In this document: positions 1-8,417 of the stretch, piece by piece | Layout: each line of letters begins with the position of its first letter | How positions within the stretch are numbered: position 1 is the first letter of the stretch | From: Ectothiorhodospiraceae bacterium BW-2 | GTDB lineage: Bacteria > Pseudomonadota > Gammaproteobacteria > Thiohalomonadales > Thiohalomonadaceae | DNA: 64,000 nt | Assembly (NCBI GenBank): GCA_008375315.1 | Contig: CP032507.1 | Coordinates: 1,178,001-1,242,000 of the forward strand | Direction: 5' to 3' | Notes under the pieces: model-generated | Database searches by the model: none | What the model saw: the letters and a program-made list of their open reading frames with translations, nothing else | Told to the model about the DNA's origin: nothing | Translations under genes and position numbers: made by a program

Positions 1-852
1 GACCCGATCATCGAACCTAGCCCCAATAGCCAGCAGCAGATCGCAGTGGGAGATCGCCATATTGGCCTCATAGGTGCCGTGCATGCCTAGCATACCGACA
101 AAGAGTGGATCGGTCGCCGGATAGCCACCTAACCCCATCGAGGTATTGGTTACCGGCACCCCTAGCTCGCGCACAAAGCGGGTTAAGCTCTCTGCCGCAT
201 TACCGATCACGATGCCACCGCCGGTATAGACCATCGGCCGTTTAGCCTTTAGGATCATCTCCAGTGCCCGCTTTATCTGCCCGGTATGGCCTTTGGTAGT
301 CGGGTTGTAAGAGCGCATCGACACCTGTTTGGGGTGGCTGTAGTTAACTTTCTGCGCGGTAATGTCCTTCGGAATATCGACCACTACCGGTCCTGGCCTT
401 CCCGTGGTGGCGATGTAAAACGCCTTTTTTAGCGTGATGGCCAAGTTGTTGACATCATCGACCAGAAAATTATGCTTCACGCAGGGACGAGTAATACCGA
501 CAGTATCGACCTCCTGAAAAGCATCATTCCCAATCAGCGCTCGCGGCACCTGACCGGTAATCACCACCATCGGAATCGAGTCCATATAGGCGGTAGCAAT
601 TCCTGTGACCGCATTGGTCGCCCCAGGCCCCGAGGTCACCAGCACCACCCCCGGCTTGCCGGTTGCGCGGGCGTAACCATCGGCAGCATGGGTTGCCGCC
701 TGTTCGTGACGCACCAGAATATGTTTGACGCTATTCTGCTGATAGAGCGCATCGTAAATATGTAACACAGCCCCCCCTGGATAGCCGAAGAGGTACTCTA
801 CCCCCTCGTCTGCCAAGAATCGGGCCACAATCTCTGCACCGGTCAGTTCCAC
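1..852 (-). CDS. ilvI: Acetolactate synthase large subunit (partial, C-terminal part beyond left edge)
   Basis: Catalyses the ThDP-dependent condensation of pyruvate to acetolactate, the first common step of valine, leucine and isoleucine synthesis. The 284 visible codons read as the N-terminal pyrimidine-binding domain: [14 protein letters not shown] near residue 25, the activating Glu in [38 protein letters not shown], and the start of the central domain ([18 protein letters not shown]). The start is GTG at 850-852, preceded by GGAG at suitable spacing; no upstream ATG fits the family's N terminus. The rest of the gene, and probably the small subunit, lies left of the window. ilvB and ilvI cannot be separated from this part; the family call is certain. 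Confidence 0.95.
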   Translation of the reverse strand, partial: MELTGAEIVARFLADEGVEYLFGYPGGAVLHIYDALYQQNSVKHILVRHEQAATHAADGYARATGKPGVVLVTSGPGATNAVTGIATAYMDSIPMVVITGQVPRALIGNDAFQEVDTVGITRPCVKHNFLVDDVNNLAITLKKAFYIATTGRPGPVVVDIPKDITAQKVNYSHPKQVSMRSYNPTTKGHTGQIKRALEMILKAKRPMVYTGGGIVIGNAAESLTRFVRELGVPVTNTSMGLGGYPATDPLFVGMLGMHGTYEANMAISHCDLLLAIGARFDDRV

Positions 853-930
853 TTATGTGCTCCAAGTTAATAGTTTGAATCTCTCTTCGCCGCCTAGCCA
901 TCTAGCCATTTCGCGCAGCGAAAACGGCAA

Positions 931-958
931 AAGCTAGCATATTGTCAAATCGGGTCAA
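931..958 (-). promoter_or_regulatory. Possible sigma-70 promoter for the acetolactate synthase gene
   Basis: On the minus strand TTGACC (958-953) and TAGCTT (936-931) are separated by 16 bp, about 80 bp upstream of the GTG start. The match is moderate, and no attenuator or leader peptide was recognised between it and the gene. Confidence 0.3.
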
Positions 959-965
959 GTGATTT

Positions 966-1253
966 TTATTCAAGGAGCCGCAAGGAGTCCTCCGCTAAGA
1001 GCTGCTGTCGAAAGCGCAGATAGAGCGATTCGACACAACTAGAGAGCTCCAGATAGCTGCGCTGCTGCTCCGGAAAGGTATGCAGCGCGGCGTGGCTTTC
1101 GGCTAGCAGCCACAGTGCCGTATAGCCATAGGGGGTAAAGTAGTGCTCGGTAAAGTTAATGATCGTAAAACCACTAGAGCACAACAGCCGCTGACACTGC
1201 GGCTGTAACAGCGCCGGCTCGGTCACCCCAAGCCAGCAGTGGTAGTTAAACAT
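966..1253 (-). CDS. Small S-adenosylmethionine decarboxylase-family protein (pyruvoyl enzyme)
   Basis: Short SpeH/SpeD-like protein of about 95 residues. The family cleaves itself at the Ser of an ESH motif to form a pyruvoyl cofactor. The sequence keeps LLAESHAALHTFPE, with the precursor Ser at 53, His at +5 (58) and Cys at +20 (73), the spacing of the catalytic triad in class 1b enzymes. I start at the ATG at 1253 because GGAAG lies just upstream and the protein then begins as family members do; an ATG at 1265 and a TTG at 1295 are also in frame. AdoMet decarboxylation (spermidine route) is the default role, but some short homologs are ornithine or arginine decarboxylases. No speE lies nearby. 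Confidence 0.75.
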   Translation of the reverse strand: MFNYHCWLGVTEPALLQPQCQRLLCSSGFTIINFTEHYFTPYGYTALWLLAESHAALHTFPEQQRSYLELSSCVESLYLRFRQQLLAEDSLRLLE

Positions 1254-1448
1254 CTGCGCTTCCATAACCGCTAGTGTAACAAAACTACCGGACAATTTTT
1301 AAGCCATTACCGCCTAAAGTGATGACTTTACTTTGGCATCAGTCGATGAACACTGTAGAATCGTCCCACCAGCCCAGCCGCCGCCCTCTGCCACAGGGTC
1401 GAGCGTAGGCAATAACAAATAGATAGTCTGAATCACAGGAGCGCTGAG

Positions 1449-1967
1449 ATGAACCGCCACATTCAACCCACTTCAGTTGAACGGCTTATGCGGGAGAACG
1501 ACTTTATCGTCTCCAAAACCGATCCTAAAGGCCGCATTACCTACGGTAACCGTATCTTTATCGAATTCTCCGGTTATGCTGAAGATGAGCTACTCGGCAG
1601 CCAGCACAATATTATTCGCCATCCCGATATGCCACGCGCCATCTTCAAGCTATTGTGGGACACCATTCAAAACGGACAGGAGATCTTTGCCTATGTCAAA
1701 AACATGAGCAAAGATGGCAGTTTCTATTGGGTGCTAGCCAATGTGACCCCCTCCTACGATAGCCAAGGCAGAGTGATAGGCTACCTCTCAGTGCGGCGCA
1801 AACCGAAACCCGAGGCGGTACGACAGGCGACAGAGCTCTATCGCGCCATGCTCGCGGCCGAACAGCAGGTAGGCAGTCACGATGCAATCCGCGCCTCTAC
1901 CCACATTTTGACCCAAACACTACAGCAACAGGGGGTCTCCTATGAAGAGTTCGTCCTTGCTCTCTAG
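1449..1967 (+). CDS. PAS-domain protein, Aer-like redox/oxygen sensor
   Basis: Cytoplasmic single-PAS protein of 172 residues. Residues 15-125 match the Aer-type PAS fold: [37 protein letters not shown], and [14 protein letters not shown], which usually binds FAD and reports redox or oxygen state. There is no transmembrane segment and no signalling domain, so it must act through a partner. Its last 26 bases overlap the chemoreceptor gene that follows, suggesting translational coupling and a split Aer-like system in which this protein signals to that receptor. The start is ATG with AGGAGCGCTGAG upstream. Confidence 0.85.
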   Translation: MNRHIQPTSVERLMRENDFIVSKTDPKGRITYGNRIFIEFSGYAEDELLGSQHNIIRHPDMPRAIFKLLWDTIQNGQEIFAYVKNMSKDGSFYWVLANVTPSYDSQGRVIGYLSVRRKPKPEAVRQATELYRAMLAAEQQVGSHDAIRASTHILTQTLQQQGVSYEEFVLAL

Positions 1968-3411
1968 CGTACAGCGCTATCTGCTGCTGATTGTACTGCT
2001 CACGCTCACCCTACTTGCGCTCAACACCCTCCTCTACGGCTGGCACTGGCCGCTGGCACTACTGCTAGCTGCCACCCTCCTCACTGCGCTGACGATAGCT
2101 CGCCATATTAGACGCACACTCGCCCCGCTCAATCGCCTACGCGATATTGTCACCGAGATCAGTCAAGGAAGATTTGATAGCCGCGTTACCGGCATCTATG
2201 CTAACCAGCAGAGCGAAATTACCGATCTCTGCTGGAGTGTTAACGATATGCTCGATCAGCTAGAGTGCTACTTTCGCGAGATAAACACCTCGTTTCAGTA
2301 TCACTCCGATGGCAAATATTTTCGTAAAACCGACACCACCGGTCTCCACGGCGAGTTTGCAACTAACCTAGAGAAGATCAATATCTCACTAGAGAGTATG
2401 TCGGCCCACAGTATGGATTTAATGCGCAATCTGCTCACTGGCCGTATCCAAGAGCTTAGCTCCTCTAATCTCATCGACAATTTAGCTATCATTCAACACG
2501 ACCTAACCGAAACCACCCGCCACATGGAGCAGGTCAGTCAGGAGGCACTCACCACTCTCAATAGCGCTAACCGCAACCGCAATACCGTTTCGGCGATCAT
2601 GGATCAATTAGAGCAGATGACCTGCTCAATCGATAATACCGCCCATTCGATTCAGCAGTTTAATCAGCGCGGCAGCGAAATTCAGCAGGCGGTACAACTG
2701 ATTAACTCGATTGCCGATCAGACCAACCTACTCGCCCTCAATGCCGCCATTGAGGCGGCGCGTGCCGGTGAGGCTGGACGCGGCTTTGCCGTCGTCGCCG
2801 ACGAGGTACGCAATTTGGCCGAAAACAGCAAAAATGCCTCCATCACCATCGGCAAAACGATGGAGGTTCTGCTGCATGAGTCGCAACAGGTGATGAAGAG
2901 CTCAGAGCTGATGCGCACCATGGCTCACGAATCACAGACTCGCTTTGGTGAAGTAGAGCAGCAGTTCAACAACTTTAGCGAGACGGCACAGCGCACCGCA
3001 ACGCTAGGGCAATATGTGCTCGATCAGACCTTTGCTTCGTTAGTCAAGGTTGACCATATTACCTACAAACAACGAACTTATATGAGCCTGCTCTCTGGTG
3101 GCGCAGAGCGTTTTACCGACCAGGTAAAGATTGATCACCACCACTGCCACCTAGGCCAATGGTACTATGACGGCAAGGGGTATGAACTGTTTCGTGACAG
3201 CCCCTTCTACGCCCAAATGGAGCCACCCCACCAAAAGGTACACCACAACGCCCACCAAATATTGGCCTACCTTGGTGCCGGCTGGGAGTCGAATATCGAA
3301 CTACAGCAGCAGATGTACCACCACTTAGAGCTGATGGAGAGCGGTAGTGGTGAGGTGATGCGCCTGATTAGCGAGATGGTCAACAGTAAGCATCTTACTA
3401 CTGATTCGTAA
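1942..3411 (+). CDS. Methyl-accepting chemotaxis protein with C-terminal CZB zinc-binding domain
   Basis: Membrane chemoreceptor of 489 residues. Two hydrophobic segments lie at about 12-30 and 33-52 with almost no periplasmic loop, followed by a HAMP-like linker (about 52-110) and a four-helix signalling domain whose tip reads [18 protein letters not shown] and [16 protein letters not shown]. After residue 385 comes a CZB domain: [16 protein letters not shown] and the His pair in [10 protein letters not shown], the zinc ligands of such receptors. With no external sensor, input probably comes from the overlapping PAS protein and from zinc or oxidant sensing by CZB. No CheA/CheW genes are in the window. 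Confidence 0.9.
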   Translation: MKSSSLLSSVQRYLLLIVLLTLTLLALNTLLYGWHWPLALLLAATLLTALTIARHIRRTLAPLNRLRDIVTEISQGRFDSRVTGIYANQQSEITDLCWSVNDMLDQLECYFREINTSFQYHSDGKYFRKTDTTGLHGEFATNLEKINISLESMSAHSMDLMRNLLTGRIQELSSSNLIDNLAIIQHDLTETTRHMEQVSQEALTTLNSANRNRNTVSAIMDQLEQMTCSIDNTAHSIQQFNQRGSEIQQAVQLINSIADQTNLLALNAAIEAARAGEAGRGFAVVADEVRNLAENSKNASITIGKTMEVLLHESQQVMKSSELMRTMAHESQTRFGEVEQQFNNFSETAQRTATLGQYVLDQTFASLVKVDHITYKQRTYMSLLSGGAERFTDQVKIDHHHCHLGQWYYDGKGYELFRDSPFYAQMEPPHQKVHHNAHQILAYLGAGWESNIELQQQMYHHLELMESGSGEVMRLISEMVNSKHLTTDS

Positions 3412-3428
3412 GCCGTTTGGTGATGCCC

Positions 3429-3455
3429 CCACGGCAGCCGAGTAGAGCACCGTGG
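3429..3455. other. Inverted repeat downstream of the chemoreceptor gene
   Basis: CCACGG and CCGTGG form a 6-bp stem around a 15-nt loop shortly after the stop codon. No T-run follows, so intrinsic termination is doubtful. The rest of 3412-3667 is AT-rich, holds no gene and probably carries the promoter of the EF-hand gene. Confidence 0.25.
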
Positions 3456-3667
3456 CCAATGCCAGACAATCTTATCTAAGATATTGTTTTATATTAATTT
3501 TTTCTTATTGGGGTAAGATCGCTCAAGTGAACTACATCACATTTCTGACAACACATTTAGAATAACTCAAGCTCCATCTTGATGTGTGAATAATTCCCAC
3601 CTATACTAGCCTTGCTGGTGGGATAATTTCCCACAAAACCTGAAATGAACCAAACTGGAGTAGTCCG

Positions 3668-4321
3668 ATGAAACAAACTAAATTAGTGACCTTAGCCGCA
3701 GCGATCACCGTATTAACCATGAGCAGCTCGGAACTGATGGCAAGAGGGGAGCCTCCTCGTGGTGGAATGGAACGCCCTGATATGCAACAAAGCGGCAATG
3801 CTGGTAACCGGCGTTACCAATCGTTGCAGGAGAGGTTAGATCGAAATGGTGATGGGGTCATTACCGCTGATGATATGTATGCAGTGAGTGCCGAACGGGT
3901 TAGCTTCCATTTTGGAAGTCTTGATACTGATGACAATGGCTACTTGACTGCCGAGGAGCTTGATAATGGCAAGTCTGGAGAGAAACGACATCGTCGCATT
4001 GCTCAGGCTGACATCGACCTAGAGATGTTGGAGAGCTGTCTGGTTGAGCAATTAGGCGAGGCCTATCAGGCTCGACCTACGGGCGAAGCTATTGTTGCGC
4101 AAGCAGATAGTGACAATGATGGTCAATTAAACGCAGATGAATTTTTGGCTCATCGGGAGAGTCACGCTGCGAAACGGTTTACCACTATTGATACTAGTGG
4201 TGATGGCGTCGTCGATAGTGATGAGGTGACAGCCTTCACAACGCAGCTAGATAGTCGGCGTGAAGCGCATCGAACTTGTGTAGAGGCACAACTCGATTTA
4301 GATAAGGTGATCGGTTATTAG
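3668..4321 (+). CDS. Exported EF-hand calcium-binding protein
   Basis: A 217-residue protein with a signal peptide (MKQTK, then a hydrophobic stretch to about residue 24). Four canonical EF-hand loops are visible: DRNGDGVITADD, DTDDNGYLTAEE, DSDNDGQLNADE and DTSGDGVVDSDE, each with Asp/Asn at loop positions 1, 3 and 5 and Glu or Asp at 12. Periplasmic calcium binding is therefore likely; no catalytic domain is seen. It stands alone between a chemoreceptor and a mobile cluster, with TGGAG upstream of the ATG. A role as calcium buffer or sensor is inference. Confidence 0.85.
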   Translation: MKQTKLVTLAAAITVLTMSSSELMARGEPPRGGMERPDMQQSGNAGNRRYQSLQERLDRNGDGVITADDMYAVSAERVSFHFGSLDTDDNGYLTAEELDNGKSGEKRHRRIAQADIDLEMLESCLVEQLGEAYQARPTGEAIVAQADSDNDGQLNADEFLAHRESHAAKRFTTIDTSGDGVVDSDEVTAFTTQLDSRREAHRTCVEAQLDLDKVIGY

Positions 4322-4342
4322 TCAGGCTTACGCTTTCTACCA

Positions 4343-4363
4343 TCCCTCCCCCATCGGGAGGGA
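4343..4363. repeat. REP-like hairpin
   Basis: TCCCTCCC and GGGAGGGA pair over 8 bp around CCATC, followed by GTTAGGGTGAG. This resembles the extragenic palindromes scattered through many proteobacterial genomes; it may also stabilise or end the EF-hand transcript. No T-run follows. Confidence 0.5.
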
Positions 4364-4485
4364 GTTAGGGTGAGCTAACAATGGGTGAGTAGGTGCTACC
4401 GTCAGCAGGTGAAAACGATCGAGTTTAGTGCTACCATACAGGCTTAAATTTAAGTTCAGCATTTAATCTAAGGTGAATCCGTGAA

Positions 4486-4678
4486 CAATACCTTCGCCAA
4501 AATTAGCCCTGCTGTCATCATGTATATCAACGGCTTGTATTCCATTGATCGGTTGTCCGTTAAATTAAATTCGCACTGGAAAACTCGGTTATGATTTTAA
4601 ATTGCGCGAAAAAAATTGGGATTGTTGCGCATCAACAAGTTACCGCCGTATCAGTGGTTAAAAATGGCGAAGGTATTG
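4486..4678 (+). mobile_element. MITE-like element, left copy (193 bp)
   Basis: A 193-bp non-coding element whose ends are 14-bp terminal inverted repeats (CAATACCTTCGCCA and TGGCGAAGGTATTG). The same sequence occurs inverted at 8225-8417 with a single mismatch by direct comparison. It has no transposase. On its right it joins rpn sequence (TTAACCCC) abruptly, replacing the first 50 or so codons that the other two rpn copies have. No target-site duplication is evident. The end motif recurs in the leaders of the ATPase array at 43-57 kb. Confidence 0.8.
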
Positions 4679-5562
4679 TTAACCCCTACAGCAGTAAAGA
4701 TTATGAGACTGACAAGCTCCATATTGTCGATATCAGAGCCGAAGATAGCCGTGGCCGCCAGTTTCAGTTAGAGATTCAGCGTAAAAATTACACCTCGCTG
4801 CCAGAGCGTATAGTCTATAGTTGGTGCCACCTCTATCAGGAGCAGCTAGAAGAGGGGATGAACTACGATGAACTACAACCTGTTTACTCCATCTGGCTGT
4901 TAACCGAGTCGTTTGGACATAAACGGCTCAATGCGGCCCAAAAAGCCGCAAAGACAGCGACTCAAACTAAGAGCCAACCACCTCCACCACTACGACACTA
5001 TGCTCTGCTTGATGAGTCGGGCAGAGCGATAAGTGACCGGTGTGGCGGTATCACGATCTGCGAACTGCACCGTTTTGAATTTAAAGACAATATAGTATCC
5101 AGCGAAGCCCAGCGCTGGATCCGCTTTTTTATGGAAGCGCATCGGCTTGATAGCAATAATTTACCCCAATGGATGAGAACCAAAGAGATGAGACAGGCAC
5201 AGCATACCCTCAGAACATTTTCGGCTAACAAACAGGCTCGTTATCTCTACCTCTCCCGACTTGATGCACAGCGGGAGCACTTAACCATTCTGCATGAGCA
5301 CGATATGATGGAGCAGGAACTACAACAAGCTAAAAGTGCGCAGGAGCTGGCTCAAGCCGAGCGGGATCAGGCTCAAGCCGAGCGCGAACAGGCAATAGAG
5401 CGCGAATTAAGGGCTCAAGCCGAGCGAGAGCAGGCTCAAGCCGAGCGGGAGCAGGCAATAGAGCGCGAATTAAGGGCTCAAGCCGAGCGGGAGCAGGCTC
5501 AAGCCGAGCGGGAGCAGGCTTTAGCTGAGTTAGCTGAGTTAAAAAAGAGACTAAAGTTGTAA
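4591..5562 (+). CDS. Rpn-family PD-(D/E)XK nuclease, copy 1, chimeric 5' end
   Basis: Rpn (recombination-promoting nuclease/putative transposase, PDDEXK_2) homolog that has lost its native N terminus. From NPYSSKDYETDKL onward it is nearly identical to the two copies downstream, including the nuclease core (KLHIVDIRAED, then QLEIQRKNY, the D...ExQ motif). Codons 1-30 come from the MITE-like element, which supplies the ATG and an in-frame sequence unrelated to the family; the conserved DPKVDCVFK segment is missing. The C terminus is a coiled coil of eight heptads of AQAEREQ type (5350-5517). Activity is doubtful; it may equally be a pseudogene kept open by chance. Confidence 0.65.
   Translation: MILNCAKKIGIVAHQQVTAVSVVKNGEGIVNPYSSKDYETDKLHIVDIRAEDSRGRQFQLEIQRKNYTSLPERIVYSWCHLYQEQLEEGMNYDELQPVYSIWLLTESFGHKRLNAAQKAAKTATQTKSQPPPPLRHYALLDESGRAISDRCGGITICELHRFEFKDNIVSSEAQRWIRFFMEAHRLDSNNLPQWMRTKEMRQAQHTLRTFSANKQARYLYLSRLDAQREHLTILHEHDMMEQELQQAKSAQELAQAERDQAQAEREQAIERELRAQAEREQAQAEREQAIERELRAQAEREQAQAEREQALAELAELKKRLKL
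5350..5517 (+). repeat. 21-bp tandem repeat (8 units) in rpn copy 1
   Basis: Eight in-frame 21-bp units encode heptads AQAERDQ, AQAEREQ and AIERELR before the common ending ALAELAELKKRLKL. The other rpn copies carry 11 and 5 units, so this tract varies in number. Confidence 0.9.
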
Positions 5563-5867
5563 GGAGCGTGATTCAAACCATGCTTTTTAGGCGGCCATGG
5601 CCACGAAACCTGAAACCAGTCTCTACGAAACCAGCCCGACAATGCAGATAACCTGTTCCCAATCATTGCATTGCCATAGCTTTATACTCGGGTTTGGAGC
5701 GATTCGTTGATGCGTCGGGATGACACTATTTCTAATGCCCAAACGATTTTCGGTAATTAACGGCGTGTCAGGGCGGGTTTGAAACCCGCCCCTACTGGCT
5801 TGTACAGCGGGATATTTTTTCCCAATTCCATCTTGCACCCACCTCCCCAACGGCCTATTATCAACCC
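5563..5867. repeat. Spacer of the rpn tandem duplication, first copy
   Basis: 305 bp without a credible gene, nearly identical to 6957-7261. It contains a palindrome (GGGCGGGTTT/GAAACCCGCCC, 5771-5791) of a type common between bacterial genes, and short direct repeats of CGAAACC near 5605-5630. The unit of duplication is thus gene plus spacer, about 1.39 kb. A 75-codon minus-strand frame is present in both copies but has no recognisable features. Confidence 0.75.
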
Positions 5868-6956
5868 ATGATATACAACATCGACCCCAAAGTAGATTGC
5901 GTCTTTAAGGCGATATTAGGGCGGCGCAGCCGGCGTCATCTGCTGCTCCACTTTCTTAATGCCATGCTGGAGGATAAGCTGCGCTACCCGCTGGTTAAAG
6001 TGACTATCCTTAACCCCTACAGCAGTAAAGATTATGAGACTGACAAGCTCCATATTGTCGATATCAGAGCCGAAGATAGCCGTGGCCGCCAGTTTCAGTT
6101 AGAGATTCAGCGTAAAAATTACACCTCGCTGCCAGAGCGTATAGTCTATAGTTGGTGCCACCTCTATCAGGAGCAGCTAGAAGAGGGGATGAACTACGAT
6201 GAACTACAACCCGTTTACTCCATCTGGCTGTTAACCGAGTCGTTTGGACATAAACGGCTCAATGCGACCCAAAAAGCCGCAAAGACAGCGACTCAAACTA
6301 AGAGCCAACCACCTCCACCACTACGGCACTATGCTCTGCTTGATGAGTCGGGCAGAGCGATAAGTGACCGGTGTGGCGGTATCACGATCTGCGAACTGCA
6401 CCGTTTTGAGTTTAAAGACAATATAGTATCCAGCGAAGCCCAGCGCTGGATCCGCTTTTTTATGGAAGCACATCGGCTTGATAGCAATAATTTACCCCAA
6501 TGGATGAGAACCAAAGAGATGAGACAGGCACAGCATACCCTCAGAACATTTTCGGCTAACAAACAGGCTCGTTATCTCTACCTCTCCCGACTTGATGCAC
6601 AGCGGGAGCACTTAACCATTCTGCATGAGCACGATATGATGGAGCAGGAACTACAACAAGCTAAAAGTGCACAGGAGCTGGCTCAAGCCGAGCGGGATCA
6701 GGCTCAAGCCGAGCGCGAACAGGCAATAGAGCGCGAATTAAGGGCTCAAGCCGAGCGGGAGCAGGCTCAAGCCGAACGCGAACAGGCAATAGAGCGCGAA
6801 TTAAGGGCTCAAGCCGAGCGGGAGCAGGCAATAGAGCGCGAATTAAGGGCTCAAGCCGAGCGGGAGCAGGCTCAAGCCGAGCGGGAGCAGGCTCAAGCCG
6901 AGCGGGAGCAGGCTTTAGCTGAGTTAGCGGAGTTAAAAAAGAGACTAAAGTTGTAA
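5868..6956 (+). CDS. Rpn-family PD-(D/E)XK nuclease, copy 2 (intact)
   Basis: Full-length Rpn-family protein of 362 residues. Family members are DNA nucleases that raise RecA-independent recombination, and several have been reported as anti-phage toxins. It begins MIYNIDPKVDCVFKAILG, the typical start with the first acidic active-site region, followed by HFLNAMLEDKL, the core DKLHIVDIRAED and QLEIQRKNY. Residues 70-250 are the conserved body; the C terminus is an 11-heptad charged coiled coil (6681-6911), the longest of the three. It differs from copy 3 by few positions outside that tract, so the duplication is recent. No strong ribosome-binding site is visible before the ATG. Confidence 0.88.
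   Translation: MIYNIDPKVDCVFKAILGRRSRRHLLLHFLNAMLEDKLRYPLVKVTILNPYSSKDYETDKLHIVDIRAEDSRGRQFQLEIQRKNYTSLPERIVYSWCHLYQEQLEEGMNYDELQPVYSIWLLTESFGHKRLNATQKAAKTATQTKSQPPPPLRHYALLDESGRAISDRCGGITICELHRFEFKDNIVSSEAQRWIRFFMEAHRLDSNNLPQWMRTKEMRQAQHTLRTFSANKQARYLYLSRLDAQREHLTILHEHDMMEQELQQAKSAQELAQAERDQAQAEREQAIERELRAQAEREQAQAEREQAIERELRAQAEREQAIERELRAQAEREQAQAEREQAQAEREQALAELAELKKRLKL
6681..6911 (+). repeat. 21-bp tandem repeat (11 units) in rpn copy 2
   Basis: Eleven in-frame heptad-coding units (AQAEREQ and AIERELR types), three more than copy 1 and six more than copy 3. The reading frame is kept in all three. Confidence 0.9.
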
Positions 6957-7261
6957 GGAGCGTGATTCAAACCATGCTTTTTAGGCGGCCATGGCCACGA
7001 AACCTGAAACCAGTCTCTACGAAACCAGCCCGACAATGCAGATAACCTGTTCCCAATCATTGCATTGCCATAGCTTTATACTCGGGTTTGGAGCGATTCG
7101 TTGATTCGTCGGGATGACACTATTTCTAATGCCCAAACGATTTTCGGTAATTAACGGCGTGTAGGGGCGGGTTTGAAACCCGCCCCTACTGGTTTGTACA
7201 GCGGGATATTTTTTCCCAATTCCATCTTGCACCCACCTCCCCAACGGCCTATTATCACCCC
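6957..7261. repeat. Spacer of the rpn tandem duplication, second copy
   Basis: 305 bp matching 5563-5867 apart from a few substitutions. Here the palindrome is perfect over 7161-7189 (GTAGGGGCGGGTTT on one arm, AAACCCGCCCCTAC on the other). No gene recognised. Confidence 0.75.
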
Positions 7262-8224
7262 ATGATATACAACATCGACCCCAAAGTAGATTGCGTCTTT
7301 AAGGCGATATTAGGGCGGCGCAGCCGGCGTCATCTGCTGCTCCACTTTCTTAATGCCATGCTGGAGGATAAGCTGCGCTACCCGCTGGTTAAAGTGACTA
7401 TCCTTAACCCCTACAGCAGTAAAGATTATGAGACTGACAAGCTCCATATTGTCGATATCAGAGCCGAAGATAGCCGTGGCCGCCAGTTTCAGTTAGAGAT
7501 TCAGCGTAAAAATTACACCTCGCTGCCAGAGCGTATAGTCTATAGTTGGTGCCACCTCTATCAGGAGCAGCTAGAAGAGGGGATGAACTACGATGAACTA
7601 CAACCCGTTTACTCCATCTGGCTGTTAACCGAGTCGTTTGGACATAAACGGCTCAATGCGACCCAAAAAGCCGCAAAGACAGCGACTCAAACTAAGAGCC
7701 AACCACCTCCACCACTACGGCACTATGCTCTGCTTGATGAGTCGGGCAGAGCGATAAGTGACCGGTGTGGCGGTATCACGATCTGCGAACTGCACCGTTT
7801 TGAGTTTAAAGACAATATAGTATCCAGCGAAGCCCAGCGCTGGATCCGCTTTTTTATGGAAGCACATCGGCTTGATAGCAATAATTTACCCCAATGGATG
7901 AGAACCAAAGAGATGAGACAGGCACAGCATACCCTCAGAACATTTTCGGCTAACAAACAGGCTCGTTATCTCTACCTCTCCCGACTTGATGCACAGCGGG
8001 AGCACTTAACCATTCTGCATGAGCACGATATGATGGAGCAGGAACTACAACAAGCTAAAAGTGCGCAGGAGCTGGCTCAAGCCGAGCGGGATCAGGCAAT
8101 AGAGCGCGAATTAAGGGCTCAAGCCGAGCGGGAGCAGGCTCAAGCCGAGCGGGAGCAGGCTCAAGCCGAGCGGGAGCAGGCTTTAGCTGAGTTAGCTGAG
8201 TTAAAAAAGAGACTAAAGTTGTAA
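7262..8224 (+). CDS. Rpn-family PD-(D/E)XK nuclease, copy 3 (intact, short coiled coil)
   Basis: Full-length third member, 320 residues, with the same N terminus (MIYNIDPKVDCVFK) and nuclease core as copy 2. Its C-terminal coiled coil has only five heptads (8075-8179). The stop codon TAA abuts the right-hand MITE at 8225, whereas copies 1 and 2 continue into the common spacer, so the element cut off the downstream part of the duplicated unit. The conserved core suggests an active nuclease, but this cannot be judged from sequence alone. Confidence 0.88.
   Translation: MIYNIDPKVDCVFKAILGRRSRRHLLLHFLNAMLEDKLRYPLVKVTILNPYSSKDYETDKLHIVDIRAEDSRGRQFQLEIQRKNYTSLPERIVYSWCHLYQEQLEEGMNYDELQPVYSIWLLTESFGHKRLNATQKAAKTATQTKSQPPPPLRHYALLDESGRAISDRCGGITICELHRFEFKDNIVSSEAQRWIRFFMEAHRLDSNNLPQWMRTKEMRQAQHTLRTFSANKQARYLYLSRLDAQREHLTILHEHDMMEQELQQAKSAQELAQAERDQAIERELRAQAEREQAQAEREQAQAEREQALAELAELKKRLKL
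8075..8179 (+). repeat. 21-bp tandem repeat (5 units) in rpn copy 3
   Basis: Five in-frame heptad units, the shortest tract of the three paralogs. Confidence 0.9.
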
Positions 8225-8417
8225 CAATACCTTCGCCATTTTTAACCACTGATACGGCGGTAACTTGTTGATGCGCAACAATCCCAATTTTTTTCGCGCA
8301 ATTTAAAATCATAACCGAGATTTCCAGTGCGAATTTAATTTAACGGACAACCGATCAATGGAATACAAGCCGTTGATATACATGATGACAGCAGGGCTAA
8401 TTTTGGCGAAGGTATTG
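8225..8417 (-). mobile_element. MITE-like element, right copy (193 bp, inverted)
   Basis: Inverted partner of 4486-4678 with one base difference and the same 14-bp terminal repeats. It starts directly after the stop codon of rpn copy 3 and ends inside the 5' part of a Spy-like gene, to which it contributes a start codon and about 18 codons. The pair brackets the whole rpn cluster, so homologous recombination between them could invert about 3.5 kb. Confidence 0.8.

Noticed and set aside
1316-1348. TAAAGTGA and GTCGATGA upstream of the PAS gene, resembling a sigma-28 promoter
   Set aside because: The spacing (19 bp) is far from the required 11 or so and the second box has two mismatches.
5350-5517. 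Regular 21-bp repeats resembling a CRISPR or minisatellite array
   Set aside because: They are contiguous, in frame and encode heptads of a coiled coil inside a gene; there are no spacers.
5623-5850. 75-codon minus-strand frame between rpn genes, conserved at 7017-7244
   Set aside because: It is conserved only because the whole spacer is duplicated; it spans a palindrome and lacks a ribosome site or recognisable protein features.
8055-8312. Minus-strand frame starting in the right MITE and running into rpn copy 3
   Set aside because: Its second half is the antisense of the heptad repeats (PAPARLE), an artefact of the inverted element.
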